A stretch of DNA of 64,000 nt, from positions 170,808 to 234,807 of the forward strand of contig NZ_FONL01000003.1 of assembly GCF_900112895.1 (NCBI RefSeq). The letters are read 5' to 3'. Both the position numbers and the translations under genes were made by a program. The stretch comes from Succiniclasticum ruminis DSM 9236 (GTDB taxonomy: Bacteria; Bacillota; Negativicutes; Acidaminococcales; Acidaminococcaceae). The notes beneath the pieces were generated by a model. It did not search any database and was not told where the DNA came from. It saw only the letters and a list, made by a program, of their open reading frames with translations. This document shows positions 9,106 to 18,479 of this stretch, one piece after another (position 1 is the first letter of the stretch; the number at the start of each line of letters is the position of its first letter).

Positions 9106-10605
9106 CTAGTCTTCGTACTTATCCGGGAAGAACAACTTCAGGGTGTCCATGTCGGGCATCTTGCCTAAGGCGTTGCCGATAAAGAAGAAGACCAGCGAAG
9201 TGGTGATACCGATGGTGATCTGGTGCAGGGACATTACTTTGAAGCCCAGGGCCATGGTGATGCAGTAGGCTGCCACGCCGCCGGCCATGGCGAATATGGC
9301 GCCGGTGCTGTTGGCTTTGTGCCAGAACAGGCCGAAGATCATCACCCAGAAGAACGCGGTTTCCAGTCCGCCGAAGGCGAACATGTTGATCTTCCAGATT
9401 ACAGACGGGGGCGCGATGGAAATCAGGTAGATTCCAAAGCCCAGCAGGATGGTGAAGATCATGCTTAACCGTTTGACGCCGTCGTTGCTCAGGGAATTCC
9501 CGCTCTTTTCCAAATGGCGCATGTACACGTCTTTGATGATGGAGGAAGAAGAGGTGAGCAGCAGGGAGGAAACAGTGGAAATGGTGGCCGCGATAGGTCC
9601 AATGATGACAACGCCGGCCCAGAAGGGGCTCATGACGCTGATGATGGTGCGGGGCATGATGTTGTCCACGCTGTTTCCGTAAGCGGCCAAATCAGGATTG
9701 GTGAGTACGCCTTTGCACAGTACGCCGACCCAGGTAGCGATGATGGTTACCACACCGATTACGATGGTACCGATGATGATGGCATTACGCAGGGCTTTGG
9801 TGTCTTTATAGCTGATGCTGCGGACTACAGACTGGGGGAGCGCCAGGGTGCAGACGCCTACCAGCAGCCACTGGCTGATGTACAGGGAAACCGGCATCTT
9901 GCCACGGGAGAGAGGTTCCAGCATGGCCGGGTCGTTTGCCCGGAAGTGGGCCATGATGGCACTGTAACCTCCGGCTTTGTCCAGCAGGCAGTAGAACAGG
10001 ATGCCCATGCCGATCATCATGGCGATGGCGCAGATGGCGTCGGTGATGGCTACGCCTTTGAACCCGCCGATGGTGGTGTAGATGACCACGATGATGCCGA
10101 ACATGGTGAGGCCGGTCATGTAGGAATAGCCGGTAACTGCTTCAAACAGTTTGGCCGCGCCAACGAACTGGGCGACCATGGTGGCGCAGAAGAAAGCGAC
10201 GATGAAGATAGCTGCCATATTGGCCAGTGCGTCGGATTTGTACCGGGCGCGGATGATATCAATGACGGTGACCGCATCAATTTCACGGGCAATCAGGGAT
10301 ATTTTCTTGCCGAAAACACCCATGACAAGGAAGATGACTACCATCTGTACGATGGCCATGTACAGCCAGCCGTAACCGATCTGCCAGGCCACGCCGGGCC
10401 CGCCGACGAAAGTGGAAACGCTGGAGTAGGTGGCAACCGTGGTCATAGCCAGGACAAAGCCGCCTAAGGAACGTCCACCGATGAAGTAGTCTTTCACAAA
10501 GTTGGAAGAACGGGCTTCACTGGACTGCTGCTGTACCCAGTAGCTGATGTAAAGCAACGCGGCCAGGAATAAAAGAGCGGGAGCCAGATTCAGTAAATTT
10601 TCCAT
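9106..10605 (-). CDS. panF: Sodium/pantothenate symporter (SSS family, PanF-like)
   Basis: A 499-residue polytopic carrier of the solute:Na+ symporter family, expected to have about 13 membrane spans. Features seen include FIGGRSLGGFVLAMTTVATY and the following FVGGPGVAW, typical of PanF-like members. The mid-protein TIGGFKGVAITD and the core LLTSSSSIIKDVY are also family features. The preceding gene encodes a YhdT-type protein, as in the E. coli yhdT-panF pair, which supports pantothenate as the substrate. Other SSS substrates (proline, carboxylates) cannot be excluded. The stop of yhdT and the ATG share one base (TAATG), so translation is coupled. Confidence 0.85.
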   Translation of the reverse strand: MENLLNLAPALLFLAALLYISYWVQQQSSEARSSNFVKDYFIGGRSLGGFVLAMTTVATYSSVSTFVGGPGVAWQIGYGWLYMAIVQMVVIFLVMGVFGKKISLIAREIDAVTVIDIIRARYKSDALANMAAIFIVAFFCATMVAQFVGAAKLFEAVTGYSYMTGLTMFGIIVVIYTTIGGFKGVAITDAICAIAMMIGMGILFYCLLDKAGGYSAIMAHFRANDPAMLEPLSRGKMPVSLYISQWLLVGVCTLALPQSVVRSISYKDTKALRNAIIIGTIVIGVVTIIATWVGVLCKGVLTNPDLAAYGNSVDNIMPRTIISVMSPFWAGVVIIGPIAATISTVSSLLLTSSSSIIKDVYMRHLEKSGNSLSNDGVKRLSMIFTILLGFGIYLISIAPPSVIWKINMFAFGGLETAFFWVMIFGLFWHKANSTGAIFAMAGGVAAYCITMALGFKVMSLHQITIGITTSLVFFFIGNALGKMPDMDTLKLFFPDKYED

Positions 10606-10871
10606 TACTTGCCGCCTCCTTTCGCCGTAGCGTCTTCTTTCATGTCAACGTCTTTAATGACGTATTCCGCCAGCCACCAGGCTACGACAACGGCAAAGAG
10701 CCAGGATACGATGCAGCCGCCGATGACCCAGATGGGGGTGTCGAAAATGACGATATCCGAATCAGCCAGACCGAAACCTGCCGCGATCCAGAAGAGGATG
10801 ACGACAATCGTGGCCAGCACGGTGGTCTTGGCTTCCCGGTTTGCCTGCCGGAATTGTTCACTGCGTTTCAT
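10605..10871 (-). CDS. yhdT: YhdT family (DUF997) small membrane protein
   Basis: An 88-residue protein with two hydrophobic spans (about residues 20-38 and 45-68). They are separated by a short loop with DTPIWVIGGC and followed by EYVIKDVD and a charged tail. This is the usual layout of YhdT/DUF997 proteins, which accompany PanF-type symporters and may be accessory subunits. I start it at ATG 10871, which has GGGAGGTACTTGTCATT in front. A longer in-frame start near 10991 would run through the leader terminator and is rejected. Confidence 0.82.
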   Translation of the reverse strand: MKRSEQFRQANREAKTTVLATIVVILFWIAAGFGLADSDIVIFDTPIWVIGGCIVSWLFAVVVAWWLAEYVIKDVDMKEDATAKGGGK

Positions 10872-10916
10872 AATGACAAGTACCTCCCTTTTTATAACGT
10901 GGGGTTTGCAACTAAT

Positions 10917-10949
10917 TAAAAATCGCCCATCCGGAAACGGATGCGCGAT
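10917..10949 (-). terminator. Leader terminator (putative attenuator) upstream of yhdT-panF
   Basis: On the minus strand, stem ATCGC-x-CATCCG pairs with its complement across a four-base loop (11 pairs, one mismatch) and runs straight into a T run. It lies between the promoter at 11079-11107 and the yhdT start, where termination would block the operon. That position is what an attenuator or riboswitch expression platform shows. Confidence 0.6.
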
Positions 10950-11078
10950 ACATTTTACTGTTGCGTCCCGTCCCGGTCTTTGCGGATCCAAGCGATATCA
11001 GACTCTGTTGCTTCATTCTCTAAGAGGTTTTACGGTAAAACTCTGCGGTGCCTTCCGTTCCTCTTAAAATTCACATGT

Positions 11079-11107
11079 ATGATAGCATACATCTGCTGAG
11101 AATGCAA
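11079..11107 (-). promoter_or_regulatory. Promoter of the yhdT-panF leader
   Basis: On the minus strand TTGCAT (11107-11102), a 17-base spacer and TATCAT (11084-11079). Transcription would begin near 11072. Confidence 0.55.
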
Positions 11108-11323
11108 CCTTGCAAGCAGTATTTTTTACATTGTTTGATTAGCGGTGCTTTTTCAGTTTTCTACAATGTAACATGGGTTTGTGTCAAAAGAAGGACATTT
11201 ATATGTTTTTTCTTTGCAACGTTTATGTTTTTTGAAATTATATTGTAAGCTTACCATTTGTGGTAAAATAGATAAAAGAGGAAACATATTGACGTGTAAT
11301 AAGTTCAGGAGAATAAGAAAAGT

Positions 11324-11806
11324 ATGATTCTGATCAGCGCCTGTCTGGCAGGCAGGAATGTAAAATATAATGGAAGAAATAATGCAGTGCCCTGGCTTTG
11401 TGAATGGATTGAACGGCATAAGGAGCAGGTACTGCTTGTTTGCCCGGAGGTGATGGGCGGATTGGCGACACCGCGTCTTCCGGCAGAGATTCAGTCCGGG
11501 GAAGCAGATTCCGGAACCAGCCCTGAAAAGCGGCGGGTTGTCAATAAAGCCGGTGAAGATGTGACGGAGCATTTCCGGCGGGGAGCGGAAAAGGTGCTGG
11601 AGTTAGTGAAACAGCATCATATCACTTCTGCTGTTATGAAAGCAAACAGCCCTTCCTGCTCAGGGTTTTACATATACGACGGCACGTTTTCCGGAACTAA
11701 AATCACAGGGCGGGGGATTACGGCGGAGTTGCTAGTGGAACACGGCGTCAAGGTGTATTCGGAAGAAATGCTGACGCCGGAATTATTAAAAGAATTAACA
11801 GTTTAA
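11324..11806 (+). CDS. DUF523 family protein
   Basis: A 160-residue soluble protein of the DUF523 family. It shows ISACLAGRNVKYNG at the N-terminus, VCPEVMGGLATPRLPAEI near residue 45, and the late motif ANSPSCSG. Conserved cysteines (residue 7 and those in CPE and SCS) hint at metal or Fe-S binding, but no function is established for the family. Full length compared with relatives of about 150-160 residues. The start follows CAGGAGAATAAG. It is followed 40 bases later by the peptidase gene and may be co-transcribed with it. Confidence 0.85.
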   Translation: MILISACLAGRNVKYNGRNNAVPWLCEWIERHKEQVLLVCPEVMGGLATPRLPAEIQSGEADSGTSPEKRRVVNKAGEDVTEHFRRGAEKVLELVKQHHITSAVMKANSPSCSGFYIYDGTFSGTKITGRGITAELLVEHGVKVYSEEMLTPELLKELTV

Positions 11807-11846
11807 TATTGCTGATAGTATTTTGTTTTGCTGAAAGGAGAAAGGA

Positions 11847-13007
11847 TTGAAACAAGCTATGAATACGAGTATTACTATAAATGAAGAACGTCTGAAGAAT
11901 ACGTTTATTGAGTTGGTCGGTGTGCCCTGTCCCAGCTGTGATGAAAAACAGGAAGCGGAGCTTTTAGTGAAAAAATTGAAGGAACTGGGTATGGAGCCGC
12001 AGGTGGACCGGGCCGGTGAACAATGCGGCGGCACCACGGGAAATGTCTGGGGTTTTTTAAAAGGAAATGTGCCCGGCGCGTTGCGTCTGTTTTTTGAAGC
12101 GCACATGGACAGCGTGGCGCCTACGACAGGAACGCATGTCATGGAAAAAGACGGCGTGTTGTATTCTGACGGTACGACCACGTTAGGCGGCGACGATAAA
12201 AGCGGTGTGGCTGCCGTGCTGGAAGCCATGCAATGCATCATCGAAAACGATTTGCCCCACGGGGATATCCAGGTCTGCTTCACAATCGGGGAAGAGACCG
12301 GAAGTTACGGCGTGCGTTACATGGACAAAACTATGATCCAGGCTGACGCAGGTTACTGCATGGACTGCGGCGGCCATCCGGGGGCTATCTTTAACGCGTC
12401 ACCCAAAGCAATCAACCTGAAGCTGACGGTGAAAGGCAAAAGCGCCCATGCCGGTCTGGAGCCGGAGAAAGGTATCAACGCCATCATGCTGACTGCAGAC
12501 GCTTTGCACGCTTTGCCTGCATACGGACGAATCGACGCAGAGACAACATTAAGTGTGGACATGATTGACGGCGGACTTGCTAGCAATATTGTGCCGGAGG
12601 CCTGCGAGATCGTCATTGACATGCGCTGCCCCGATGAAACGAAGCTGGAACGGTTAAAGAACGAAACAGTGGAGATATTCCGAAACGCTGTTGAGGCGAA
12701 AGGCGGTACTGTGGAAGTTGCGGTGAAAGAGGTGGCGCCGGGCGTCAACCTTGACACAGACCATGCGACCGTGAAACTGGCGGCAACTGCGGCGGAAAAA
12801 TCAGGCTTCCCGGTTAGCATGGGTTTCACCGGAGGTTGCAGCGACGCTAACTTTTTGTGCGGTATGGGTCTGCCCACCGTATTATTGGCTACCGGAATGG
12901 ACAAGATCCATACCACGGAGGAATGCCTGGCCCTGGAAGATCTGAACAACGCAGCCCGCTGGGTGCTGGGCATTGTCAGGGAAGCTGCGGGGGAGAGGTT
13001 ATCGTAA
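11847..13007 (+). CDS. M20 family metallopeptidase, peptidase T-like
   Basis: A cytosolic dinuclear zinc exopeptidase that probably releases N-terminal residues from tripeptides or related substrates. Metal ligands and catalytic residues are visible: FEAHMDSVAP (His and catalytic Asp), TLGGDDKSG (bridging Asp), IGEETGSYG (base Glu and ligand Glu), MDCGG, and a late GFTGGCSDANF and MDKIHTTEE (last His). About 382-386 residues, normal for PepT2-like proteins. The start is either TTG 11847 (AAAGGAG six bases before it) or ATG 11859. I favour the TTG on spacing, with low certainty. An amino-acid fermenter would use it to process imported peptides. Confidence 0.88.
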   Translation: MKQAMNTSITINEERLKNTFIELVGVPCPSCDEKQEAELLVKKLKELGMEPQVDRAGEQCGGTTGNVWGFLKGNVPGALRLFFEAHMDSVAPTTGTHVMEKDGVLYSDGTTTLGGDDKSGVAAVLEAMQCIIENDLPHGDIQVCFTIGEETGSYGVRYMDKTMIQADAGYCMDCGGHPGAIFNASPKAINLKLTVKGKSAHAGLEPEKGINAIMLTADALHALPAYGRIDAETTLSVDMIDGGLASNIVPEACEIVIDMRCPDETKLERLKNETVEIFRNAVEAKGGTVEVAVKEVAPGVNLDTDHATVKLAATAAEKSGFPVSMGFTGGCSDANFLCGMGLPTVLLATGMDKIHTTEECLALEDLNNAARWVLGIVREAAGERLS

Positions 13008-13104
13008 GGGTATGATATAATAAAAATATAAACGGCAAAGAATTAAAAGTAACGTTTGAAAAGCAATTAAATGCTGTAGTGAAAGCGGCGGAACGGAACC
13101 AATC

Positions 13105-16100
13105 ATGAACGTACCTTTTACGCACTTGCATGTGCATACCCAATACAGTTTGTTAGACGGCGCCTCCAGACCGAAGGAGTTGCTGCAGCGCGCCATGGAA
13201 CTGGGGATGGACAGCATTGCCATCACCGACCACGGCAATATGTACGGCGCGGTGGACGTCTACCAGACGGCGCAGAAATTGAATAAGGAAGCAGAAAAAG
13301 AGGGAAAGTCCGGCATAAAGGTCATCTTCGGCTGTGAATGTTATATTACCCCGGGGAGCCGCTTTGACCGCATCGACAAGCAGCCCCGTTATCATCTGAT
13401 CCTGCTGGCGGAAAATCAGGAAGGCTATCACAATCTGGTGAAGCTGGTGTCTCTCGGTTTTATTGACGGCTTTTACCGCAAACCCCGCATCGATAAGGAT
13501 ATCCTGCGCAAATACAGCAAGGGTATCATCTGTCTGTCTGCCTGCATACAGGGAGAAGTTCCTCAAATGATCCTGCAGCGGAATCTGGACGGGGCGGAAC
13601 GAGCGCTGCAGGAGTATATTGATATTTTCGGCAAAGACAATTTCTTTTTGGAAATGCAGAACCACGATCTGGAAGAAGAACGGACCGTCAACCGGCAACT
13701 GCATATCTTTGCGGAAAAATACGGTGTGAAGCTGGTTGTCACCAACGATATCCATTACGTGAAACGGGAGGATGCTTCCGCCCAGGATGTGCTGCTCTGC
13801 ATTCAGACCAATAAAAACGTGGACGACCCGGACCGGATGCGTTTCAACAACGACTGGTATTACTGCAAGAGCTATGAGGAAATGCGGGCGCTGTTCCCTG
13901 ACGATGAGGAGGCGCTGCACAATACCCATGCCATTGCGGAACGCTGCAACGTAGATTTAACCTTTGGCCAGTTATTGCTGCCGGAGTTTCCCATTCCGCA
14001 AGAGTACCATAACGACGCGAATGAATATGTGCGCGCCCTTTGCGAAGAAGAAATACCCAAACGGTATGGCACGTTGCTGACGAAGCTGTCGGAGGATAAC
14101 AGAAAGAAAAAAGAAAAAGAGATTCAGGACCGGCTGCAGTATGAGCTGGGTGTGATCAAACAGATGGGCTATGCGGCCTATTTCCTGATCGTTTGGGATT
14201 TTATCCATTACTGCCGCAGTCACAAAGACGCGGCGGGAAATCCTGACCCCATTCCGGTGGGACCGGGCCGTGGCAGCGCGGCGGGATCTATTGTGGCTTA
14301 TCTGCTGCATATTACCAACATTGATCCGCTGGATTTTGATTTACTGTTTGAACGGTTCCTGAATCCGCAACGGGTCAGCATGCCCGATATTGATACGGAT
14401 TTCTGCTACCGCAGGCGGGGCGAAGTGCTGGACTATGTGATCCGCAAGTATGGAGCAGACCATGTGTCGCTGATCATCACGTTCGGAACATTACAGGCGC
14501 GTGCGGCGGTCCGGGACGTAGGACGGGCCCTGGGCATCAGTCTGCCGAAGACGGACCGGGTGGCCAAGGCGGTACCCCGGGAACTTGGGATTACCCTGGA
14601 CAGGGCGCTGCAGACGAAAGACCTGCGGGCCATGTACGACAGCGACCCGGAAGTAAAACGCATGATTGACATCGCCAAAAGCGTGGAAGGCCTGCCCCGT
14701 AACAGTGGCACCCATGCGGCCGGCGTGGTGATTGCGCCGAAACCCCTGATTGAACTGGTGCCCCTGCAGCTGGACGAAGCCGCAGACATTGAAGCGGGCA
14801 TCAGCCAGGAGCGGATGATCACCACCCAGTTTGATAAGAACCAGGTGGAAGAGCTGGGCCTTCTGAAGATGGACTTCCTGGGCCTGCGTACCCTGACCGT
14901 CATGGACGATGCGGTGCATTTCATAAAAGAGAGTACCGGGGAAACGGTTGACCTGGACAACATCCCCCTGGAAGATGAGGCGGTCAGCAGGATGCTCTGC
15001 GCAGGGGACACCCAGGGCGTGTTCCAGCTGGAAAGCGCGGGCATGACCCGACTAGTGGAACGACTGGTGCCCAGGTCCATGAGGGATTTGGTACCGCTGG
15101 TGGCATTGTACCGCCCGGGACCCTTGGACGCGGGCATGGCGGACAAGTTTATCGAAGGCCGGAAGCGTCATCACGCGGTGGAAAGCATCCATCCGTTGCT
15201 GGATGGAATCCTGGCAGATACCTACGGGGTTGTGCTGTATCAGGAACAGGTCATGCAGACGGCTTCCATTCTGGCAGGCTTCTCCTTGGGCGAAGCCGAC
15301 ATTCTGCGCCGGGCCATGGGCAAGAAAAAGGTGAAAGACCTGATTGCCATGAAGAACCGCTTTGTGGAAGGGGCGCAGAAACTGCACAGCGTTCCTCCGC
15401 AAAAAAGTGAAGAGATTTTCGACATTCTGCTGAAATTTGCCGGTTACGGTTTTAATAAGTCCCATTCGGTGGCCTACGGCATGGTGGCTTACCAGACGGC
15501 GTACCTGAAAGCTCACTGGCCTGCGGAATATTTTGCGGCCTTGCTTACCAGCATCATGGGCGACACCGATAAAGTGAGCTGGTATATCACTGTCTGCAAG
15601 GATCGGGGCATCCCTATGCTGCCCCCGGACGTGAACGCCAGCCAGGAAGGTTTCTCTGTGGAAAAGGGCGCCATCCGTTTCGGACTGGTGGGTATCAAAA
15701 GCGTGGGCGAGGGCGCAGTGCGGGAAATCGTGCGGGCCCGGCAGGAAGGCGGTCCCTTCCGGGATATTCTGGATTTCTGCAAGCGGGTGAATTACCGGAC
15801 GCTGAACCGCCGGCTTTTGGAAAACCTGATCAAGTGCGGCGCTATGGATTCCCTGGGAGCCTACCGGTCCCAACTGCTGGCGGTGTATGAAAAAACATTG
15901 GATTTGGGCATTCAGCAGCAACGGGATTACAACAGCGGGCAGATAGGCCTGTTTGGCGGCGACGATTTTGCGGAAGTGAATTCTGTGCCGTTGCCGAAGA
16001 TGGACGAGATGAGCCGTTCCGTAAGGCTGAAAAATGAAAAGGAACTCATCGGCTTTTATGTGACAGGCCATCCTTTGGACGGCTACCGGGAGGCGCTGGA

Positions 16101-16923
16101 CAAACTGACACCACTCTATACGCTGACGGGCGACACGCCGGCGGTGCGTGACGGACAGTTTGTCAACGTGGGCGGTATCATCAGCAGCACCGATATTAAA
16201 GTGACGAAAAAAGGCGACTCCATGGCGGTGCTGGCGCTGGAGGACTTCAGCTCCCGTATTGAAGTGGTGGTGTTCCCCCAGGCCTACAACGAATATCATA
16301 CGTTGCTGCGTGAAGACGCTGTGGTGGAAGTGGAAGGCCGGTTCAATGTGGACGAGCGGGGCAGTAAGATCATTGCTTCGCGAATGGTGCTGCTGGAGGA
16401 AGGCAAACCGCCGGTGCTGGCCGCACAGGCGCGGAATACGCGGCGCGGAAACGGCAATAATTTTGCCGGCCGTAGCGGAAATGATGATTACTGCGGGAAT
16501 ACGTATTACAGTGCGAACACGGACGCGACCGCTTATAACTTTGCCAATGAAAATCCGGAAATGTATGACGCAGCTGTACAGCAAACTGTAAATTCATTCT
16601 CACAACATACTGTAAGGGATGCTGCAGAAAACATTGCCGGAACATCTCCAAATCAGGACGAACAAGGCCACATAAAAGTTCCTGTCAGCGCTATTATCGA
16701 GCTGGTGATAACGCCGGAACGGGAATCGGACATCGTGACCAGGGCGCTGACCGCCATCCTGCAAAAGCATCACGGCAGCACCATGGTCTTTTTGAAACTG
16801 ATGGGATCCCGGCGGCGTATCCGGTTAGACCCACGCTACTATGTTAACGGGCAGGATATGGCGCTGCAGGATGAACTGAGGGAACTGTTAGGGGACAATG
16901 CGTTCCGGGTAAAAGAGATATAG
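13105..16923 (+). CDS. dnaE: DNA polymerase III alpha subunit
   Basis: The replicative polymerase, 1,272 residues. The PHP domain starts at residue 1 with HLHVHTQYSLLDG and ITDHGN. The polymerase palm has GPGRGSAAGSIVAY, the catalytic Asp pair in MPDIDTDF and the third Asp in LLKMDFLGLRTL. A helix-hairpin-helix region and the OB fold (VNVGGIISS to VVVFPQAY, about residues 1015-1060) follow. It is longer than the usual 1,100-1,170 residues because of an Asn/Gly/Tyr/Ala-rich low-complexity insert at about 1110-1190, before a C-terminal segment resembling the normal end. ATG 13105 gives the standard N-terminus. It has a weak ribosome site, and the next gene starts 20 bases after its stop. Confidence 0.97.
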   Translation: MNVPFTHLHVHTQYSLLDGASRPKELLQRAMELGMDSIAITDHGNMYGAVDVYQTAQKLNKEAEKEGKSGIKVIFGCECYITPGSRFDRIDKQPRYHLILLAENQEGYHNLVKLVSLGFIDGFYRKPRIDKDILRKYSKGIICLSACIQGEVPQMILQRNLDGAERALQEYIDIFGKDNFFLEMQNHDLEEERTVNRQLHIFAEKYGVKLVVTNDIHYVKREDASAQDVLLCIQTNKNVDDPDRMRFNNDWYYCKSYEEMRALFPDDEEALHNTHAIAERCNVDLTFGQLLLPEFPIPQEYHNDANEYVRALCEEEIPKRYGTLLTKLSEDNRKKKEKEIQDRLQYELGVIKQMGYAAYFLIVWDFIHYCRSHKDAAGNPDPIPVGPGRGSAAGSIVAYLLHITNIDPLDFDLLFERFLNPQRVSMPDIDTDFCYRRRGEVLDYVIRKYGADHVSLIITFGTLQARAAVRDVGRALGISLPKTDRVAKAVPRELGITLDRALQTKDLRAMYDSDPEVKRMIDIAKSVEGLPRNSGTHAAGVVIAPKPLIELVPLQLDEAADIEAGISQERMITTQFDKNQVEELGLLKMDFLGLRTLTVMDDAVHFIKESTGETVDLDNIPLEDEAVSRMLCAGDTQGVFQLESAGMTRLVERLVPRSMRDLVPLVALYRPGPLDAGMADKFIEGRKRHHAVESIHPLLDGILADTYGVVLYQEQVMQTASILAGFSLGEADILRRAMGKKKVKDLIAMKNRFVEGAQKLHSVPPQKSEEIFDILLKFAGYGFNKSHSVAYGMVAYQTAYLKAHWPAEYFAALLTSIMGDTDKVSWYITVCKDRGIPMLPPDVNASQEGFSVEKGAIRFGLVGIKSVGEGAVREIVRARQEGGPFRDILDFCKRVNYRTLNRRLLENLIKCGAMDSLGAYRSQLLAVYEKTLDLGIQQQRDYNSGQIGLFGGDDFAEVNSVPLPKMDEMSRSVRLKNEKELIGFYVTGHPLDGYREALDKLTPLYTLTGDTPAVRDGQFVNVGGIISSTDIKVTKKGDSMAVLALEDFSSRIEVVVFPQAYNEYHTLLREDAVVEVEGRFNVDERGSKIIASRMVLLEEGKPPVLAAQARNTRRGNGNNFAGRSGNDDYCGNTYYSANTDATAYNFANENPEMYDAAVQQTVNSFSQHTVRDAAENIAGTSPNQDEQGHIKVPVSAIIELVITPERESDIVTRALTAILQKHHGSTMVFLKLMGSRRRIRLDPRYYVNGQDMALQDELRELLGDNAFRVKEI

Positions 16924-16942
16924 GGTGCCGGGGACTTGGGAA

Positions 16943-18394
16943 ATGAGAAAAATTGTTTATTTTTGTCTGGTGTTACTGTTAGTTGCCCTGTTTGGCTGCA
17001 GTGTCAATACAGTTCAGGGCAAACCTGGCCCGAAGCCGGCAGCGGCTTCTGACGATACCGTTCCAGCTTATGTAAAAGCGGAAGCGAAACGGGTTTCCGG
17101 TTTAGTCCGTGCTGTACAGAATCTGCATACTTTCACGATTATAGGCGTCAGCGATCTGCATTACCTGAAAGGCAATGCACAGATTGGCAGGGCTCTGAAC
17201 GAGATGGCGCTCGGGGTAAAGGAAATTTCGTCACAGGTACCCGTGGATTATAAAATCGCTTTTGGAGATTACATTTACCGTGGTAAAGGTTGTGAGAATT
17301 ACCTGGACGGCGTGGAGGAAATGCAGGCTGCAGCCGGTATACTGAATAAAGCGTTCGGGCAAAGCGGAAATCAGATCCGCTTAACCGGAAACCATGATGC
17401 CAACGCAATGGAACTTGACAAGGGTGAACTGAAACAGTTTTTCGCCATGCATGACTTGTACGGGCTTGTTGGAAAATATAATGGAAACATGATCACAGAC
17501 AGCCTGAACCCGGAAGGGAACTATGGCTATATCGATATTCCGGAAAAGAGAATCAGGATAGTATGTTTGAACACCTCAGACTTTACGGATGAGGGAAAGC
17601 CAACTGTAGCGCCGGACAAAAAGGACTATAATAAAAACACGACGACAACCCATAATATGAGTAAACGGCAGGCGGAGTGGCTGATTGAAACGTTAAAGTT
17701 AAAGGGGATTGAAGACCCGGAAGCATGGAACATCCTGCCGGTGTCCCATCTGGTCCTGTCCCAGACAAAGGGCGGCCTATGGAAAAACACGGAAGCCAAT
17801 GCGGCATTTCTCCTGTCCGAATATGTGAAAAAACATAAGGGAACGTTTAACTTTAAAGGAAGAGAATTACCTTATGACTATTCAGGGATAACCCCGGCGC
17901 GGGTATTACCGTATATTCATGGGCACAATCATGATTTCCCGGTAAAAAACATGAATGTAAGTAATATATCCAAAGATGTAGTCCGTAATGAAATGGTTAC
18001 CGTCGGTCTTCCCAACGCCTGCCCGCTTCGCAATGCGAAGGGAAATACATACAATAAAACGGAGGGTACCGAAAAGTCGACTGCTTTCAGTGTAATCGTT
18101 ATCGACCTGAAAAAGAGTGTCATAAATGTGTTTTGTTACGGAGCCGGTTTTGACAGGATTATACATTTTGACAGTGTGAAGATGAAAGCAGACACTTCGC
18201 ACGTCGCCTTACACACCGCGTTGCAGGGGAAAGTTATCTGGAAAAGCCAGGATAAAGAAGTTGTGAAAGCGGAAGAGGGGAATATGAAGCCTGTTTCCGC
18301 CGGGAATACGCTGGTTGTGGCAGAAGACGAAAAGGGGAATTGCGAATACTGGAATGTTGCGGTGGAACAGGGAGCGGTTAATTTAAAACTCTAA
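16943..18394 (+). CDS. Metallophosphoesterase lipoprotein
   Basis: A calcineurin-like phosphoesterase predicted to be anchored outside the cytoplasm. The signal peptide ends in a lipobox LFGC with Cys19. Dinuclear metal motifs are all present: SDLHYLKG (D-x-H), FGDYIYRG (GD), TGNHDANA (GNHD), then a His in PVSHLVLS and IHGHNHDFP (GHxH). The C-terminal 100 residues look like a small beta domain. I use ATG 16943, which gives the shortest complete signal peptide; an upstream in-frame GTG at 16925 would add six residues. It follows dnaE closely, so the two may be co-transcribed although functionally unrelated. The substrate (nucleotide, cell-wall phosphate or other) is unknown. Confidence 0.82.
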   Translation: MRKIVYFCLVLLLVALFGCSVNTVQGKPGPKPAAASDDTVPAYVKAEAKRVSGLVRAVQNLHTFTIIGVSDLHYLKGNAQIGRALNEMALGVKEISSQVPVDYKIAFGDYIYRGKGCENYLDGVEEMQAAAGILNKAFGQSGNQIRLTGNHDANAMELDKGELKQFFAMHDLYGLVGKYNGNMITDSLNPEGNYGYIDIPEKRIRIVCLNTSDFTDEGKPTVAPDKKDYNKNTTTTHNMSKRQAEWLIETLKLKGIEDPEAWNILPVSHLVLSQTKGGLWKNTEANAAFLLSEYVKKHKGTFNFKGRELPYDYSGITPARVLPYIHGHNHDFPVKNMNVSNISKDVVRNEMVTVGLPNACPLRNAKGNTYNKTEGTEKSTAFSVIVIDLKKSVINVFCYGAGFDRIIHFDSVKMKADTSHVALHTALQGKVIWKSQDKEVVKAEEGNMKPVSAGNTLVVAEDEKGNCEYWNVAVEQGAVNLKL

Positions 18395-18479
18395 AAGTCA
18401 TTTAAATATATTAAATAATCATATAAAAATATCCAACATTATAAAAACAGGATTATTGTAAGCTGAAGGAGGGATTGCC

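Larger units (their letters stand above)
10872..11323. other. Divergent control region with structured yhdT-panF leader
   Basis: No gene. The left half (10872 to about 11072) is a leader of about 200 bases transcribed on the minus strand ahead of yhdT. It has an internal terminator hairpin and an upstream nested inverted repeat, TAAGAG/CTCTTA enclosing GTTTTA/TAAAAC (about 11028-11068). The right half is AT-rich and leads to the DUF523 gene. Confidence 0.6.

Noticed and set aside
9514..10467. A 317-codon plus-strand frame opposite panF
   Set aside because: The product is a Gly/Asp/His-rich string typical of antisense to membrane-protein codons; panF on the other strand is clear.
10917..11072. 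T-box riboswitch ahead of yhdT-panF
   Set aside because: The leader has a terminator, but the essential UGGN-ACCGCG T-box string is not present. GGGACGGGACGC is only a superficial resemblance.
15052..16584. A 510-codon minus-strand frame opposite dnaE
   Set aside because: It is the antisense of a fully supported polymerase gene. The product is His/Gln/Arg-rich without motifs or start signals.
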